The notes below the pieces were generated by a model. It had not been told where the DNA came from. It made no database searches and was given only the letters and a program-made list of their open reading frames with translations. Of a stretch of 64,000 nt of DNA, positions 34,817 through 47,222 are shown in pieces. The first letter of the stretch is position 1. Each line of letters starts with the position of its first letter. The translations under genes were made by a program, and so were the position numbers. The stretch covers positions 171,162,235-171,226,234 of the forward strand of contig OW799233.1 of NCBI GenBank assembly GCA_941918925.1. The letters run 5' to 3'. Source of the stretch: Phyto melanocephala (lineage: Eukaryota; Arthropoda; Insecta; Diptera; Rhinophoridae).

Positions 34817-35180
34817 TAAAGAATTATTTTCTTATCATAAAACAGGCTCTAGGTAAAAAAAAACTATTTAATTCTAATATTTAAATAAAAATCTTTTATT
34901 TTTTATTAAATATTGTTTTTAAAAAATTTTTTCCTTATATTTTAATTATAGTAAGCTTTACATTCTATCTGTGGACAGACGACAGCTTTACTAAAATCTT
35001 GTTCCTGAAGAGAGCACCAATATTGAAAAAAAATATTGAACAAAATTAATAAAAATATAAGGAAAAAAATTTTTTAAAAATAATATTTAATAAAATATAA
35101 AAGATTTTTATTTAAATATTAGAATTAAATAGTTTTTTTTTTACCTAGAGCCTGTTTTATGATAAGAAATTAATTCTTTA
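34817..35180. mobile_element. Foldback element with ~125-bp inverted arms
   Basis: The left arm (34817-34945) starts TAAAGAATTATTTTCTTATC and includes ACAGGCTCTAGG. The right arm (about 35045-35180) is its inverse with few mismatches, separated by ~95 bp containing GTGGACAGACGACAGC. There is no coding. The other composite-repeat copies lack it, so it is an insertion. Confidence 0.8.
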
Positions 35181-35320
35181 AACATTATAAGGTCGTAAAG
35201 AATATAATTAATATAAAATAGTAATAAAAAAAATATTTAAAAAAATATTAAAAAAATTTAAAAAAAAAACAAATAATAGAAATATAAATAATATAAAAAA
35301 TAAAAAAAAATTTTTTTTTT

Positions 35321-35371
35321 GGCTTAGCTAGGATTTGATGCCACGTTTTCTCTAACCAGTATACCACGTTT
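35321..35371 (-). repeat. tRNA-like segment in composite repeat
   Basis: The minus strand reads GTGGTATACTGGTTAGAG, then GGCATCAAATCCTAGC, as at 5701-5755. The B-box-like part has one more change here. It is part of the composite repeat in the same relative position. Confidence 0.5.
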
Positions 35372-36169
35372 GTATGTATGTGTGTTGTTGTTATGTACCA
35401 ATGTTTCTGATTTTCAATACCGATCTACTTCCGAATATTTCTGATATGTTAATATCTCACCCGGTCCCAGGCGATGTCGGGTTGATTTCAACATACACAC
35501 GGACAGACGGACAGACTGATAGAGCTTAATAGACTCCCCTATTCGTAGGCTTTCAGAAAATATATAATTTATGGGGTCGAAAATGAATATTGTAGAAATT
35601 TCACACGGAATGAAAAACCTACATATTCCCTTTTACACTGTGTGAATGGTATAAAAATGATGAGGTACACGATTAGGAAATGTGTCACGAAAAATCAATT
35701 CTATAAACTATACAATTTTATGCATATAGTAGCACCCTTGGAAGAATGAGTTATTTAGGTTGTTAATATTTGAGAAATCTGTTTAATGACATTACAGTTT
35801 AATCAAAATTGTATTTCATCACTAAACTCTGCAAATGTTTATCCGCTAATAAAATGTCAAACAAATAGAACAATAAAACAAGTTAAAGCGCTCTTATTAG
35901 CTGTCACAGAAGACAAGTTTTTTACAATATCAAATTTTTTTCTAAATTTGTAAATTAAAAGAACAAATCTTACTGGGTGTTTGCAGTTCAATATTTTTAT
36001 TCATTTAGAGCCACCTGCAGTGGCTGATATGTGCTCACTTTGAATCTTCATGCCACTTTGTTTATTTTGGTCTCTGGTGGGATCTAATTTAAAAAGAATA
36101 AATTTTTATACAAAAATATTATGACCTTCATATCTTCACATTACTGTTAAAAAATGTCTAAAGATTTAT

Positions 36170-36584
36170 TACATAACCCATACTTGAGCTCAGATGGGTA
36201 CCCGACCACTCGAGAACATAAGTAAACTGGATTGTGGACGGACTTGCAAAGAATAGAACTCTTCTCCATTCGAGGAAGATTTAAACATTCACTAGTTCTA
36301 CACTTCTAGACTAGATAGTCCGTGGACACTGCTACTGTTGCAATAGTGACACAGATTTAGCCGTCAAATGGTGACCGTCAAACGAGTGCACTTGTTTAAT
36401 CCTTTCACTGCCAGTTCCATTGTCATGTCGATCCTCTGACTGGACACTGTGTCTTGGGAGTATACACCAGAATTGGAGAAGGAGGATGTTGAGACTGCGC
36501 TACATTTTCTCTGTCATTGCCCAGCTTTAGTGGGATAAAGAGCCCGACATCTGAATGAGAATTTTCGCCAGCACGATTTATTTA
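36170..36584 (+). pseudogene. LINE ORF2 relic
   Basis: The text starting CCATACTTGAGCTCAG is GC-richer. Near 36475-36545 the plus frame reads EKEDVETALHFLCHCPALVG, with the HFLCHCPA zinc-knuckle motif of the LINE ORF2 C-terminus, then RARHLNENF. The frame is broken by stops. Its end is cut by the insertion of the pogo-type element at 36585. Confidence 0.65.
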
Positions 36585-37235
36585 CAGTTGAGCATCAATA
36601 ATTCAGGATGGTCGGGACCGCAAGCGTTTCGGTTAATTGAGGTAAAATTTTGTACTCGTACTTACATAGATATTTGGTCTATTTAATCAATATACACACT
36701 TACAATATACTTATACACTATACTAATACATTTTAAATTATTGCTTATCAAATTACTAATTAAAAATTATTTAATGCGGTTTGTTTCTTCTTCTTAACCT
36801 GTTTACTTTCTGCATAAAAGCTTCTCTTTGACACGGTAGATTTGAATTTAATCTTGTTATGTAATTTTCGAAGATGCAGAATTTTCCATAAAACTTAGCA
36901 GGGTGCTGGATGCGTTTAAAGCATCTTGCAGTGATGTTTTTGTAACAATTATATCATCTTCATCGGAATCATACGAGCTTATTTCGGTATCAGGTTGTGA
37001 TTTCTCAAGCGCATAAGTTCTTCATCAGACAAAATTGAAAATGAGGGTGCATCTTTATCACAGATAAGCCAAATTTCTAATGCTCAAGTTGTCCACTATA
37101 TTTACTATTTTGCAATCCCGGATAATTGAGATAATCACGGTTAATCGATTGAAATAAAAAATCTTCCTTTCGTTATCGATCCCGGATAATTTATATTCCC
37201 TGTTAATTGAATCACGGATAATCGATGCTCAATTG
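36585..37235 (-). mobile_element. pogo/Tigger-type element, deleted
   Basis: The left end CAGTTGAGCATCAATAATTC and right end (inverse) CAATTGAGCATCGATTATCC are related inverted termini flanked by TA (36583-36584, 37236-37237). Subterminal GGTTAATTGAGG and ATCACGGATAATCGAT motifs repeat. The minus strand at about 36780-37010 keeps a coding piece, SYDSDEDDIIVTKTSLQDAL then ASSTLLSFMENS, like the C-terminal tail of CENP-B/jerky-type pogo transposases (family resemblance). The DNA-binding and DDE parts are missing. Confidence 0.6.
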
Positions 37236-37237
37236 TA

Positions 37238-38799
37238 TTAGGAATTGAAGCTGTCATATAAATACACATGGCATATGAATACTTAAAAAGGCTTAATTAT
37301 TTACAAATTAAAGTTTTTTACAATATTTCAATGCAAACACTTTATGATGTCAGAACTCAGCACAAAGTATTGCGCATCAAACAAAATTATTTCTCTCTAA
37401 TAGTTAAACACTTTAAACTAAATATGAAAAGATTATTTAAAATACATGGGTTAACCCAAAAATCAAACGGTTCACCCCTTTCAAATTCCACAGCAGTGTA
37501 TGTGAAGATTTCAAAAGAAAGCATCAATAAGATTAAAATAAACTTCCTTTAATTGAAAAGATAACTAATCGTATTATAAGTCTGATATTCTGCTGCCATT
37601 ATTAATAAATATCCTTTAACTTTAAGAAGAATAAAAATATTTTTACGATTTATCATTGATAATTTTCTTTTTTATTCTTTGTTATAACAACAAACGAACC
37701 ATTGCTAAATAATTGAGCTTTTGTCAGAAAATGCATCTTATGCAAAACGAAAATATTTGGGTTAATTCTTTCTTCATTATTTTCCTTTCAAAATTTGTTT
37801 TGTAACTTCGCACATACATATGTATGTGTGTGTGTGTATGTAAAATACATACTAACATATACTCGTTTATATCATAAATCAACATGGGTTTTCAATACTA
37901 TAACTGTCACGAAATTCTAATAAAAATAAATTTATGATGTCACAACTTTGGATCATTTGCGTGCGTACACGCCATAACCATTTTATTTTAAACTCACACA
38001 CTAACACAGATTCCACATGCTGACGAAATATGAGTGAGTGACACTTAAATGGGAAGTTTTGCCCCTTGTATGAATGTAAAATGAATTGAAATCATTAAGA
38101 GCTAGTTATAAACTGAAAGTTTTTATTAAAGGCCCCCTTGTATGTACTTAATGCGTCAGTTTCTACTTTAACTGACAATTGCACTTTTGTTCGTCACACC
38201 ATTTATGCATGTAAGTGAAATAAATAGTTTTTATTACAACGTGGTAAGCTTTTGTTTTTTGTAGGTATGAATGTCTGTTCGAATTTACCACATTTACTTG
38301 TCTATTATTTGGACCGTAAGTTTCCTTACGAACTTAATCGTATTATAAGCAGTTATTTAAAATTAAAGATTTTTATTCAGTTTCTAAGAAACACCTAAAT
38401 ATTACATTGCAAAGTGGCATGATGTTATGCTGATTGACATTAACTGTGCCGAATGTTTAATACCCTCTACTAAGAATACAGCTTTTGTATAATTTTTGAT
38501 AGGTTCGTTCGTTTACTAAAAATGTTTATCATTTTTTACTGGATTGTTAAGGTTTTATATAAAAATGTCTATAAACGAACGCAATTCAGTAAAGTTCAGT
38601 AAAAGATAAACAATATTTTTGAGTTAACGCATAACATTTAATATTTATTGCGAATTGGCTATTGTAATGAAAGTTTGTAGCAAAAAAACAATTTAGCTGA
38701 AATGTTCAATAAACAAATTTTACAAATCAAAAATTGTGTAAACACACAATATCAAGTTTTACATAATATATTAAATTTTCTAAAAAAATTTTTTTTTAA
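37238..38799. other. AT-rich stretch, no gene seen
   Basis: A plus frame at 37268-37552 (94 residues, beginning MAYEYLKRLNYLQIKVFYN) is Lys/Asn/Ile-rich as expected by composition, with no domain and no splice context. A GTGTGTGT tract occurs at 37823-37840. Confidence 0.4.
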
Positions 38800-39925
38800 A
38801 CAAGTAAGAGTGCTATATTAGGCCGTGCCAAATCTTATTATACCCTTTATCATCATGTACATAGGTATAACCCCAGTTCGTAGCTTGACCTATATTTCAT
38901 ATTATACGCCATTTTTTCCTTATTATTTCCGAAGCCATCCTTGATTTTGAATTTTTACGTAGTTAACTGTATTCTACTAGTCAAGCCCTTTAATTTGATA
39001 CCCATATTAATGGTGTTGAAAAAATTTGCTCCGCCATCTTGGATTTTACATTTCTGAATATTTTAATGAGTTTTACTGGTCAAGCCCTTTTATTTGATAT
39101 CAATATTGAGGGTGTTCAAGAAGTTACATTCAAAAATACCAGATTTTACCCATATAAAAATTTATTGTCCGCCATTTTGTAGTGGCGGCCACCATTTATT
39201 TTAATTTTTTATATTGCCTTATATTGCGCTAGTCAAGTCCTTTCAGATGATAACTCATACACAGGGTTTGTCCTTTAGATCTTTATAGAGCGAAACTAGA
39301 CATGATTTTACTGTATATGCGTCTTTGCTTTATGATTAGAAAATCTTTAATATTTTAAATATTTTTTTATTTTAATCAATAATGCAATGCTGGGGATGCA
39401 CTATAACTTTTGAAGTTACCTCTTGTTGTAAATCAAAATCATGTTGGTATCAATTCTTTAGTTTTTTTTTTTTTTTTGCCCTTTAGTTCTTTATAGAGCG
39501 AAGCTAGGCTTATGATTTTCCCCAATAGGGTTTTGATTTTTTTAACTAGACTATTAAAATATATAAATAAAGAATTTTACAACATAATACTCACGGCATT
39601 GATTGTAAGCTGAATATTTTTTTTTTGTAATTTTTAATTATTTAAATTATAAATATAAACTTAATGGAAATAAATATACGTGAAATTATTGTTTTAAATA
39701 TTATATTCTAAAATCATGAATTTTTTCTTCAAATGTAACAGGTTTCAACTAAAATAAGAGTTTTTCATTAGCAGGGCAATGTTTGGTTGTTCAAACCATA
39801 TGCACGTAATGCTCACTCAGCTATAAGAGCCATTGGTGGAATACAGCACATTATGAACAACAGTTTAATTCCAAAATGGCGTCCGAAACAAAATGGCATA
39901 TCTTAGAGTTTGGACATACATTAAT
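38800..39925 (+). repeat. Composite dispersed repeat, variant body
   Basis: The head AACAAGTAAGAGTGC with a diverged hairpin (TTAGGCCGTGCCAAA) and CTTATTATACCC starts at 38800. The body contains the 'gccattttg' and 'caagccctttaatttgatac' text shared inversely with 6.2-6.4 and 31.0-31.2 kb. A phrase CTTTATAGAGCGAAACTAG recurs at 39275 and, with one change, at 39487. The tail is not recognised, so the right edge is approximate. Confidence 0.55.
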
Positions 39926-40310
39926 GCATTACTTTAAAATAAATAATTAATAAATACTTTAATTTTTAATTCTATGAAGCGCAGCGATAAGATAATTTTT
40001 TAAATTTTGATGCACTTATGCACATGTCGGTAAAGTGTATGCTAGATTCTGCGTGGTCTTTTATGGCACTCTTAGTTATTTGAATGCTTAAGTCCAATTG
40101 CAGGAAAATATTGGTTTAGGGACTATCTGAAAGCATGAACCGACTGCAATCAAAATGTATGTATGTATACATATCTATATAATTATATTGGTATGTGTGT
40201 TCACAAAAATTTATAAAAATCTATTTATTTGGAAAAAAATTTCGATATGAATGCAACACTCTTATACCTGCATTTAACAATTCCCATCACTTAGTTAATT
40301 GTGCATAATA

Positions 40311-40851
40311 AACAAGTATGAGTGCTATATTCGGCCGTGCCAAATCTTATATACCCCTCACAATAAAAATTTTTTGTATCACCATTCATCTTAAATGGAA
40401 TACGTACATACATATATACAAACAAAAAATAAATAAATAAAAAAATAATAATAAAATAAGTAATACATATATAAAATAAAAAAATAAAAAAATTTTTTTT
40501 TTTGGCTTAGCTGGGAATCGATGCCACGTTTACTTTAACCAGTATACCATGTTTGTATGTTGTTGTTGTTTATGAACCGATGTTTCTGATTTTTAATACC
40601 GATCAACTCCCGAAAATTTTTGATATTTTAATACCTCACCCGGGTCCAGGTGATGTCGGTGGGCTTCAAAAAGTTGATTTCAACATACACACGGACATAC
40701 GGACAGACTGACAGAGCTTAATCCACTCCTTTATCCATAAGCTTTCAGAAAATACATACTTTATGGGGTCGGAAATGAAAATTGTAGGAATTTCACACGG
40801 AGTGACAAACCTATATATACCCTTTTTCACTGTGTGAAGGGTAGAAAAAGT
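40311..40851 (+). repeat. Composite dispersed repeat, compact copy
   Basis: The head AAACAAGTATGAGTGC and TTCGGCCGTGCCAAA precede CTTATATACCCC. The tail, ACACGGACATACGGACAGAC, TACTTTATGGGGTCGG and CACTGTGTGAAGGGTAGAAA, ends near 40851. At about 540 bp it is the most complete uninterrupted copy here and a good reference for the family ends. Confidence 0.8.
40504..40555 (-). repeat. tRNA-like segment in composite repeat
   Basis: The minus strand reads ATGGTATACTGGTTAAAG, then GGCATCGATTCCCAGC, the same relative position and order as at 5701 and 35321. Its downstream side is again an A/T-only tract. Confidence 0.5.
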
Positions 40852-41414
40852 AAATACTTTGTAGTTTCTAACTTTTTATGAACAATCCGAAATTTTACAA
40901 AAATTAATTTTTTTTCACAAATTTCTTCAATTTCTTGAAAGCGTTGAAATATTCCGAACAAATTTCTGCCAAATAAGCATTTCATAAACCTAAAATATTT
41001 TTATTGAATACGACAGTAAGAATATAAAACGCTCCATCATATTTTCAAATGCTTAACTTTTTGTTTACTGGGTAACTCGCTCACCAAAACGACAGCATTT
41101 TAAGCATGGACTGACTATGAAGATAAGGTATATGCCAATGACAATCGAATTTAGATGGAATTGGTGAAGTTATTGAAGACATGCAGCCGCAAATGGTGAT
41201 GGAAAATTGTATAAAAAGAAAAATGTATTTCAAGCGTAATGATGCGGGGTGGCCGTTTGTCTTATATTGTTTTCTGTTATTAATAAAATTTTATAAATAA
41301 AATAAATATCCTATAATTTCGCTTAAAACGACTCGTTTTTTTTATCAATATGAAACTTCTTATTGGTAGACTCCTTATTTCCTATTACAAATATTTGAAT
41401 AACGGGATAGTATA

Positions 41415-42149
41415 CACGCAAAGAAAAACCATGGTTACGACATGATCACGACGGTCATATTATTTTTTCTAAAACAATATTTGGTTGTCGAAAACAAGTA
41501 ATAGTTATTTTGGTTTCATTTCATCATATATTTTGTCACGATAATCAAGCATTTGTTTGAATTTTATCATTTAATGTTTACTTTTCTTCAAAATTTCAAA
41601 ATGATAACCATTTAAAAATAATATGACTTAAAAAAATTAAGTTGACAAAAATAACATTATATTCAAGAACATTATAAATTAAAAATAATCATTAAATAAT
41701 AAGTGGGACAACAGTATGATTACAAATAAATCAAGCTATGATTTTTTTTTAATAATAATTTGATTTCAATTGTTCTTCTTCTTGCTGAATAAATTTTTAT
41801 TATTTTAAAAGTTTGAGATGTCAAAAAAAGGAACAAAAATTTTGAAAAATTAAAGAAAATTTAAAAATAAACAAGAAAATGAAAAAAATATTGGTTTAAA
41901 AATTGCAATTAAATTGGTAAGTACAATCAATATGTGTATGTTACAGCAAAAGACAATAATTTGCCGTAAAAAGCAAAGATTGCCGATTTCAATTGTAGTC
42001 GTATACATATATGATTATTGAATGATACTTTAATTAAACATAATAATGATAACTGGTAACCATTATTATTTTAAACACAATCATACAATTCAATCATAGT
42101 ATGTTTCTCTTCGATTATGGTTACCACAACCATATTTTTTCTTTGCGTG
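41415..42149. mobile_element. Non-autonomous TIR element, copy 2 (intact ends)
   Basis: The perfect termini CACGCAAAGAAAAA and TTTTTTCTTTGCGTG are flanked by TA (41413-41414, 42150-42151). It is homologous over its full 735 bp to 2537-3255. A core around 41900-41975 (ATTGCAATTAAATTGGTAAG and following) is essentially identical between copies, whereas flanking parts differ by many small changes. No conserved reading frame. Confidence 0.85.
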
Positions 42150-42151
42150 TA

Positions 42152-43582
42152 GGGAAACAAACTCAAAAACCAATTGACGGTTGAATAAAATTAGGTTATC
42201 CTAACATATTTATTATTTTTGATTTTAAAATATTTTTTAATAATTTCTTCTCTTTCAATCGAAAATATTGGTAGAGTTCTGAATTTCAAATAAAAGCTAA
42301 ATAGGTCAAGATTTAAGTATGTCGCAGGAATCGAAGCTGCAAACCCAAAAGGCAAATACAAATTTATGTATGTAAGTAATTAAGTAATGTGGTAGTAAAT
42401 TAAATTAATTGATTTTAAAAATAATAAAACATACACACACAAATCAAATTGATTATTAATTACACCACTTACTTTAATGGCCTTAAACTAAGCTCGTACT
42501 ATAGGAATAATGTGTTGTTATTCCTGTTGTTGGTATAAATTAATAATAATTTTGATGATGTTGAAATAGATGATGTTGATGTATTCCACTTTTTTTTTTT
42601 TTTGAGAATGTCCTGTTCTATTTACGCACACGTACATACAAAAATACTAATACAGAACTTTTTTTTAATTTTTCTCTTTTCAAGCTTTTCATTCGATTTT
42701 AAAGATATGAATTTTGTAAATTTGATGCTTTTTACATAGGAAATATTATTTTGAAGCGATTTAGTTATGTTAATAAGTTAATATTTTTAAAAGTTTTTTT
42801 TTTAATCTTTGATATTTTATAAAAATGAGCCTCGTTGTAGTAATTCGGTGGTCAATAAACTCATTGCTTTTTAATTCTGCTATACTTTTTTTTAATATTT
42901 TCAATGCTTTTTTTCTCTATAAGTTGAATACTCAAGAAACCAAATTTTCGTTTTTCAATATTTCAATATTCACTGTTATGTTGAATTTTCTGCAGATTCT
43001 TTTTTTAATTTTAACTTTTATTTATAATTTTAGTGAAATTTTTATTAATTTTTTCTATTTTTTACTCTGCCACATTACTCTGACATTACTTTTCAGTTTT
43101 TTAGTGTTGTACTCCATCGAATCGATTTTTTTACAACTTATTTTTTGTGTAAATCATTTCTATTCTATTTCTTCTTTTTTCTTGTTTTTTCAGCCTTCTT
43201 TTACTCTCCTTTTGCTATTGTTTCTATTTTCTCTGTCATTTTCACTTTGCACTCACACTGTAAAAGGCTCTCTAAAAGAAACACACAGCACACACACACA
43301 CATTTTTGATAAATTTTCCTTCTTTTTCGATTTTGTATATTATTTTTAGGAGAATAAATATTAAATGCAAACAACCTCAACGACAAGTAGCTGAGGAATG
43401 CGTTCGAGTGGTAGTTGAGAGCTTTTCTGTTTATACCAATATTTTTAGTTTGTTGTATTTCATTCGAGTGTTTAAACCAAACTGTTAGTGTTTTCTTATG
43501 GTTTTTTCATTTACAACAAATACATCATTAATGGGGTCGAAAATTTGGAAATAGTAGAAATAACCAAAAAGGAAGTTTATAT

Positions 43583-43613
<31 letters not shown>

Positions 43614-46140
43614 TAACAAAAACAGAGAGAACCAATGGCTAAAAACAACGGTACTATTTCTGTAAAGAGAGACAAAAATGCAAAATTTGGTTGGCAATAC
43701 TCTTCTTGTTTTGTCTTTATCCACTTTTCTTATACCTTTGTTGTGATTGAAATTTTCGCCAAAAATTCATCACTATAAAGACTAAAGAAAACTCATATTT
43801 GAACAAATTTATAAAGTTTGAATAAAAACTTTCAATAAATTCTCCATTCACAGACAGTTTTTAATAGCATCACTAATTAAAATAAACAAAGTTCTAGAAT
43901 TTGTTTTATTTAAAAAAATTGTTAATAAAATCTTTACTTTTCGACAGGCTATTTTTAAAAGAAAAACTTTAAATAAATTTATTTTACTATTTTCATAGAA
44001 AACTTGTAGATGTAAAAAACCTCCTATTTATGTTAAAATACGTTCGAATATTTTTATACTTATTGGAAAAAAAATTGTTAAATCAAACCCTCTGTTGTAT
44101 ATACCAAGAAAAATCAAAACCAAATTTTTGTTGCATTGTTGGTGTAAAAAACGTCTATGATATCAATTTTGTTTTAAAAATTGTCAAAATGTGATAGAAA
44201 TAACTTTCTGGCAGCACTGCTCTATCTGTTTGTGGTGTTTACTTTTAACCTAGTAAAGCTATGAAATTTCCGTTAGATAAATAAGCCGACAGCTGCTTTT
44301 TTTGTCTGTATTACCGTTATGTCTTTACCACATTTATAATTACATGCAATTGAAAGAGATGACTAGATGTTTGCTTACTATGTATAACTATGAATGCTTA
44401 TGACTTAATTTCTGTATGATAAAATATCCTGTTTGTTTTTTTTTTATGAATTAAATACCAATCAGTAAAAAAAAGAGTTACCAAATATGAGAGCATAAGG
44501 GAGAGTTAAAAGGAACAAGTTTTGGTACATTTACTGCAGTTTAAAGTGTCGATAACAAAGTGAAATTTTAAGAAGAAAAAAATATTTATTAATTTCAAAA
44601 TGATTACACATTTTAATTCAAGGAATTAGCATTTTTTGAAAAGTTTTAATTTAAGTACAAAATTTTTTTTAAATTTTTGAAAAGATTTTACCATTTATAT
44701 TATATTTTTTTAAACCGAGCGGATTAACAAGATAAATTTATCTGCTGTAGTGTAACAGATCAATGTGTTTGCAGGAAATCGAATCTGTAACACGAACCTA
44801 GACACTACTGACTAGTAAAACAAAGCACACATATATATGTATACCCTTTTTTTCCTCAAATTTTGACTGTTGTGCACAGTAAAAGTCTATAATATAAAAC
44901 AACACTTTTTAGATTTTTTATTCGTCTGTCTGTCTGTCTTTCTCTTTTTCTGAAGTCAATTGGCTTAAACATCTGGACAGATATCAATAAAATTAAGTAA
45001 GTTGATGCCTTTATTCGTGAGTTAAAATATTTTTATATAAAGAAACTAACAACAATAAACTATCTGTTTACACTAACAGTAAAATCACAGTTTATATTCA
45101 AATTAATATCAATATAAATATTTTTATGGCTGGCAATGCTGACCGGATTCAACTAGTTTATTAATATTGTCAAGTGATCTAGCAAAAACCGAAACTGGTG
45201 CAATTTGTATGTACTAAAAACGACATTTACAATGCTTTAATTCATACAATAATTTTTTCAAAAGAGTAAAGATTTTTTAAATACAAATTTAAATTATTAG
45301 ACAATAAAATCATAATTAAAAAAATTCAGACATATTAAACTGTTTCTTGATTTTTGTTGCAATGCAGTTTACATGGTTCTTAAAGCAATATGAATGATCT
45401 TTATATAAATAATTAAAATATTTGAAGACTTTTTGGATTTTATCTTAAATAGATCAGATATACAGTAAATAATATCAATTTCTTCTTAAAAACCCTAAAC
45501 ACAAAAAAAAAATTAAAAATAATATGTATGTAGTTGCTTTAACGACTCACAAAATTTAACGAATTGCAGTAACAGAGTTGCATTTAGTGAACAGTTGTGG
45601 TATATGCGATTATCACAAGACAGTGGCGCACTGTACAATATAATAATTTAAATACCATAAAATCTCCCGAACACCTAAATGTTAAAAATAACAAGTTCTT
45701 TAACAAATAATCCTCCAAATGGTTCTGGATATTTAAAACTTTTGATATATGTATTTAAATTACAACAAAATAAAGTGCGTTCTTGAATATTATACATATA
45801 TCACAATCACAATATTATATTAACATCTTTTAATGCATTAATAAAATACTTTTATAAAATATTTAATAATTTTTGATTTTTAAAAATTTCAAATTTAATA
45901 ATTTATGACAACAGCGCTGACAATTTTAAACAGGGTAATATTTAATAACATCTACTTTAAAGTAAATTTTTTTATTTATATGCACAAAGCTTTAGGCTAA
46001 CACTTTTAAATATGGACTACATCAACTATATTTTATTTAATGGAACAAATTATTTATTTTCCATTGATAAACTTTAACTTTACTTGGCGCCTAAAAAAGC
46101 GCTAAATTAACAAAACCGTAGACATATTAACACTAACACA
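42152..46140. other. Long AT-rich stretch, no supported gene
   Basis: A 174-codon plus frame at 42825-43349 is driven by T-rich sequence (mostly Phe, Leu, Ile, Ser) and has no start context, domain or splice signal; I do not call it. A minus frame at 43485-43724 crosses the GA repeat. Text around 43380-43460 is GC-richer and UTR-like but unassigned. Confidence 0.4.
43588..43613. repeat. (GA)13 microsatellite
   Basis: An uninterrupted AG dinucleotide run between ATAC and TAACAA. Confidence 0.95.
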
Positions 46141-46470
46141 CTCTGTTCGGTCTGTATAAAGGAAACAAAAAACAACAAGAAAAATAAGAGCAAAAAAGTT
46201 TATTTTACACTAAACATTTGAAATTTAGAGCAACTTTACGCTTCGGGCAATTTAACGAAGCCAAACACTTGGAAGCGATTGCCATCAAGACAAAGGAAAG
46301 AGAGCGACAGCAACGACATACATTTCAACTGACACGACCAAAACGATTGAATTTTCAATTCATTCTTAAACGCATTCATAAAATGCAATCTTCTCCCAAC
46401 CAGCGAAAACAAAACCGTAAAAATCTAACTACAAATTTCCATTTTTCATTTTCTGAATGTTAGGAATCCT
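46141..46470 (+). promoter_or_regulatory. Candidate TATA promoter and 5'UTR-like segment
   Basis: TATAAAG at 46155 is followed by A/C-rich, T-poor sequence (CAACAAG, CGACAGCAACGACAT) to about 46440, unlike the surrounding T-rich DNA and typical of fly 5' UTRs. An 81-codon frame (46218-46463) is Lys/Arg/Gln-rich with no domain. No downstream coding exon is found before the convergent gene at 48969, so this remains a weak call. Confidence 0.25.
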
Positions 46471-46898
46471 TTAGAGATTTTTTCTGCTCGTCTATTTCTT
46501 TAATTTTCTATATAACCCTCTGTGGTGGTATGTGTATGCACCTTCTATACGTATGCACTATCACTGCTGCACCAGTATGTATCAATTTTCTTGCATTTTT
46601 TTCCAAATTTTTTCTAACTTTTATTTCAATCGATTATTAGCACAAATATTCATACTTCTGTTTCAACTATTGTTGCCACTTTTTTATTTTAAGTAAAAAT
46701 TTAATTAAACAATAAATTAGTTTTCCGTAAAATAGTTTTTATTGCAAATTTAAAGTTAGAATTTTTTTTATTATTTTTATTTTTTTCTTATAATACATAC
46801 ATATAACTTCTTTCTTTATATACTTATATTAAGTTATATGCATTTACTTGTTTTTAAAGTTAAATATAATAAAAACTTTTCTTTTCCAATAATATAGT

Positions 46899-46975
46899 TG
46901 TGCTACGCGCGCGTTGCATTGCAACCGCGAAGCAATCGATTCGAGGCGAAACAGTAAAATGCGATTGGGAATTTC
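46899..46975. promoter_or_regulatory. Short GC-rich island with perfect inverted repeat
   Basis: It contains CTACGCGCGCGTTGCATTGC, the perfect inverted repeat GTTGCATTGCAAC, and AATCGATT, within ~60 bp of otherwise AT-rich DNA. It may be a regulatory site or a small non-coding exon (it begins after AATAATATAG and ends at CAGTAAAA, a possible donor). The plus frames across it show no domain. Confidence 0.3.
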
Positions 46976-47222
46976 CGCAAAGTCAACTTTTAGGCGCATT
47001 CAATATATATTTTCATACTGTTATAAAAAGCTCTCTGTTTCTCTCTCTCCCATCCACCATCTTCCCATTTCTCTTATTAGTGCGTGTGTTTGTGCAACTG
47101 TGTTCGTTCATGTAATTTTTTTTTGTTTGTATGCCATGCACAAATTGCCGGTGTTTTGTTTAAATAAAAAGCTTTTGAAAACATGGTTGATATTATTGTT
47201 ATTAAATATTTTTAATTTTTAA

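Larger units (their letters stand above)
34589..35657 (+). repeat. Composite dispersed repeat, copy with nested foldback element
   Basis: The head AACAAGTAAGACTGC and TTCGGCCCTGCCGAA precede CTTATATACCC. The tail, GGGTCGAAAATGAATATTG and TTTTACACTGTGTGAATGGTAT, ends near 35657. It closely matches 5362-6105 and 40311-40851 outside the insertion at 34817-35180. Confidence 0.8.

Noticed and set aside
42825..43349. 174-codon plus-strand open frame, mostly hydrophobic
   Set aside because: The strand is extremely T-rich, which yields Phe/Leu/Ile codons and few stops by composition. There is no domain, splice context or start context, and it does not look like a receptor with spaced membrane helices and loops.
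43485..43724. 79-codon minus frame with a Ser-Leu run
   Set aside because: The run is the translated (GA)13 microsatellite.
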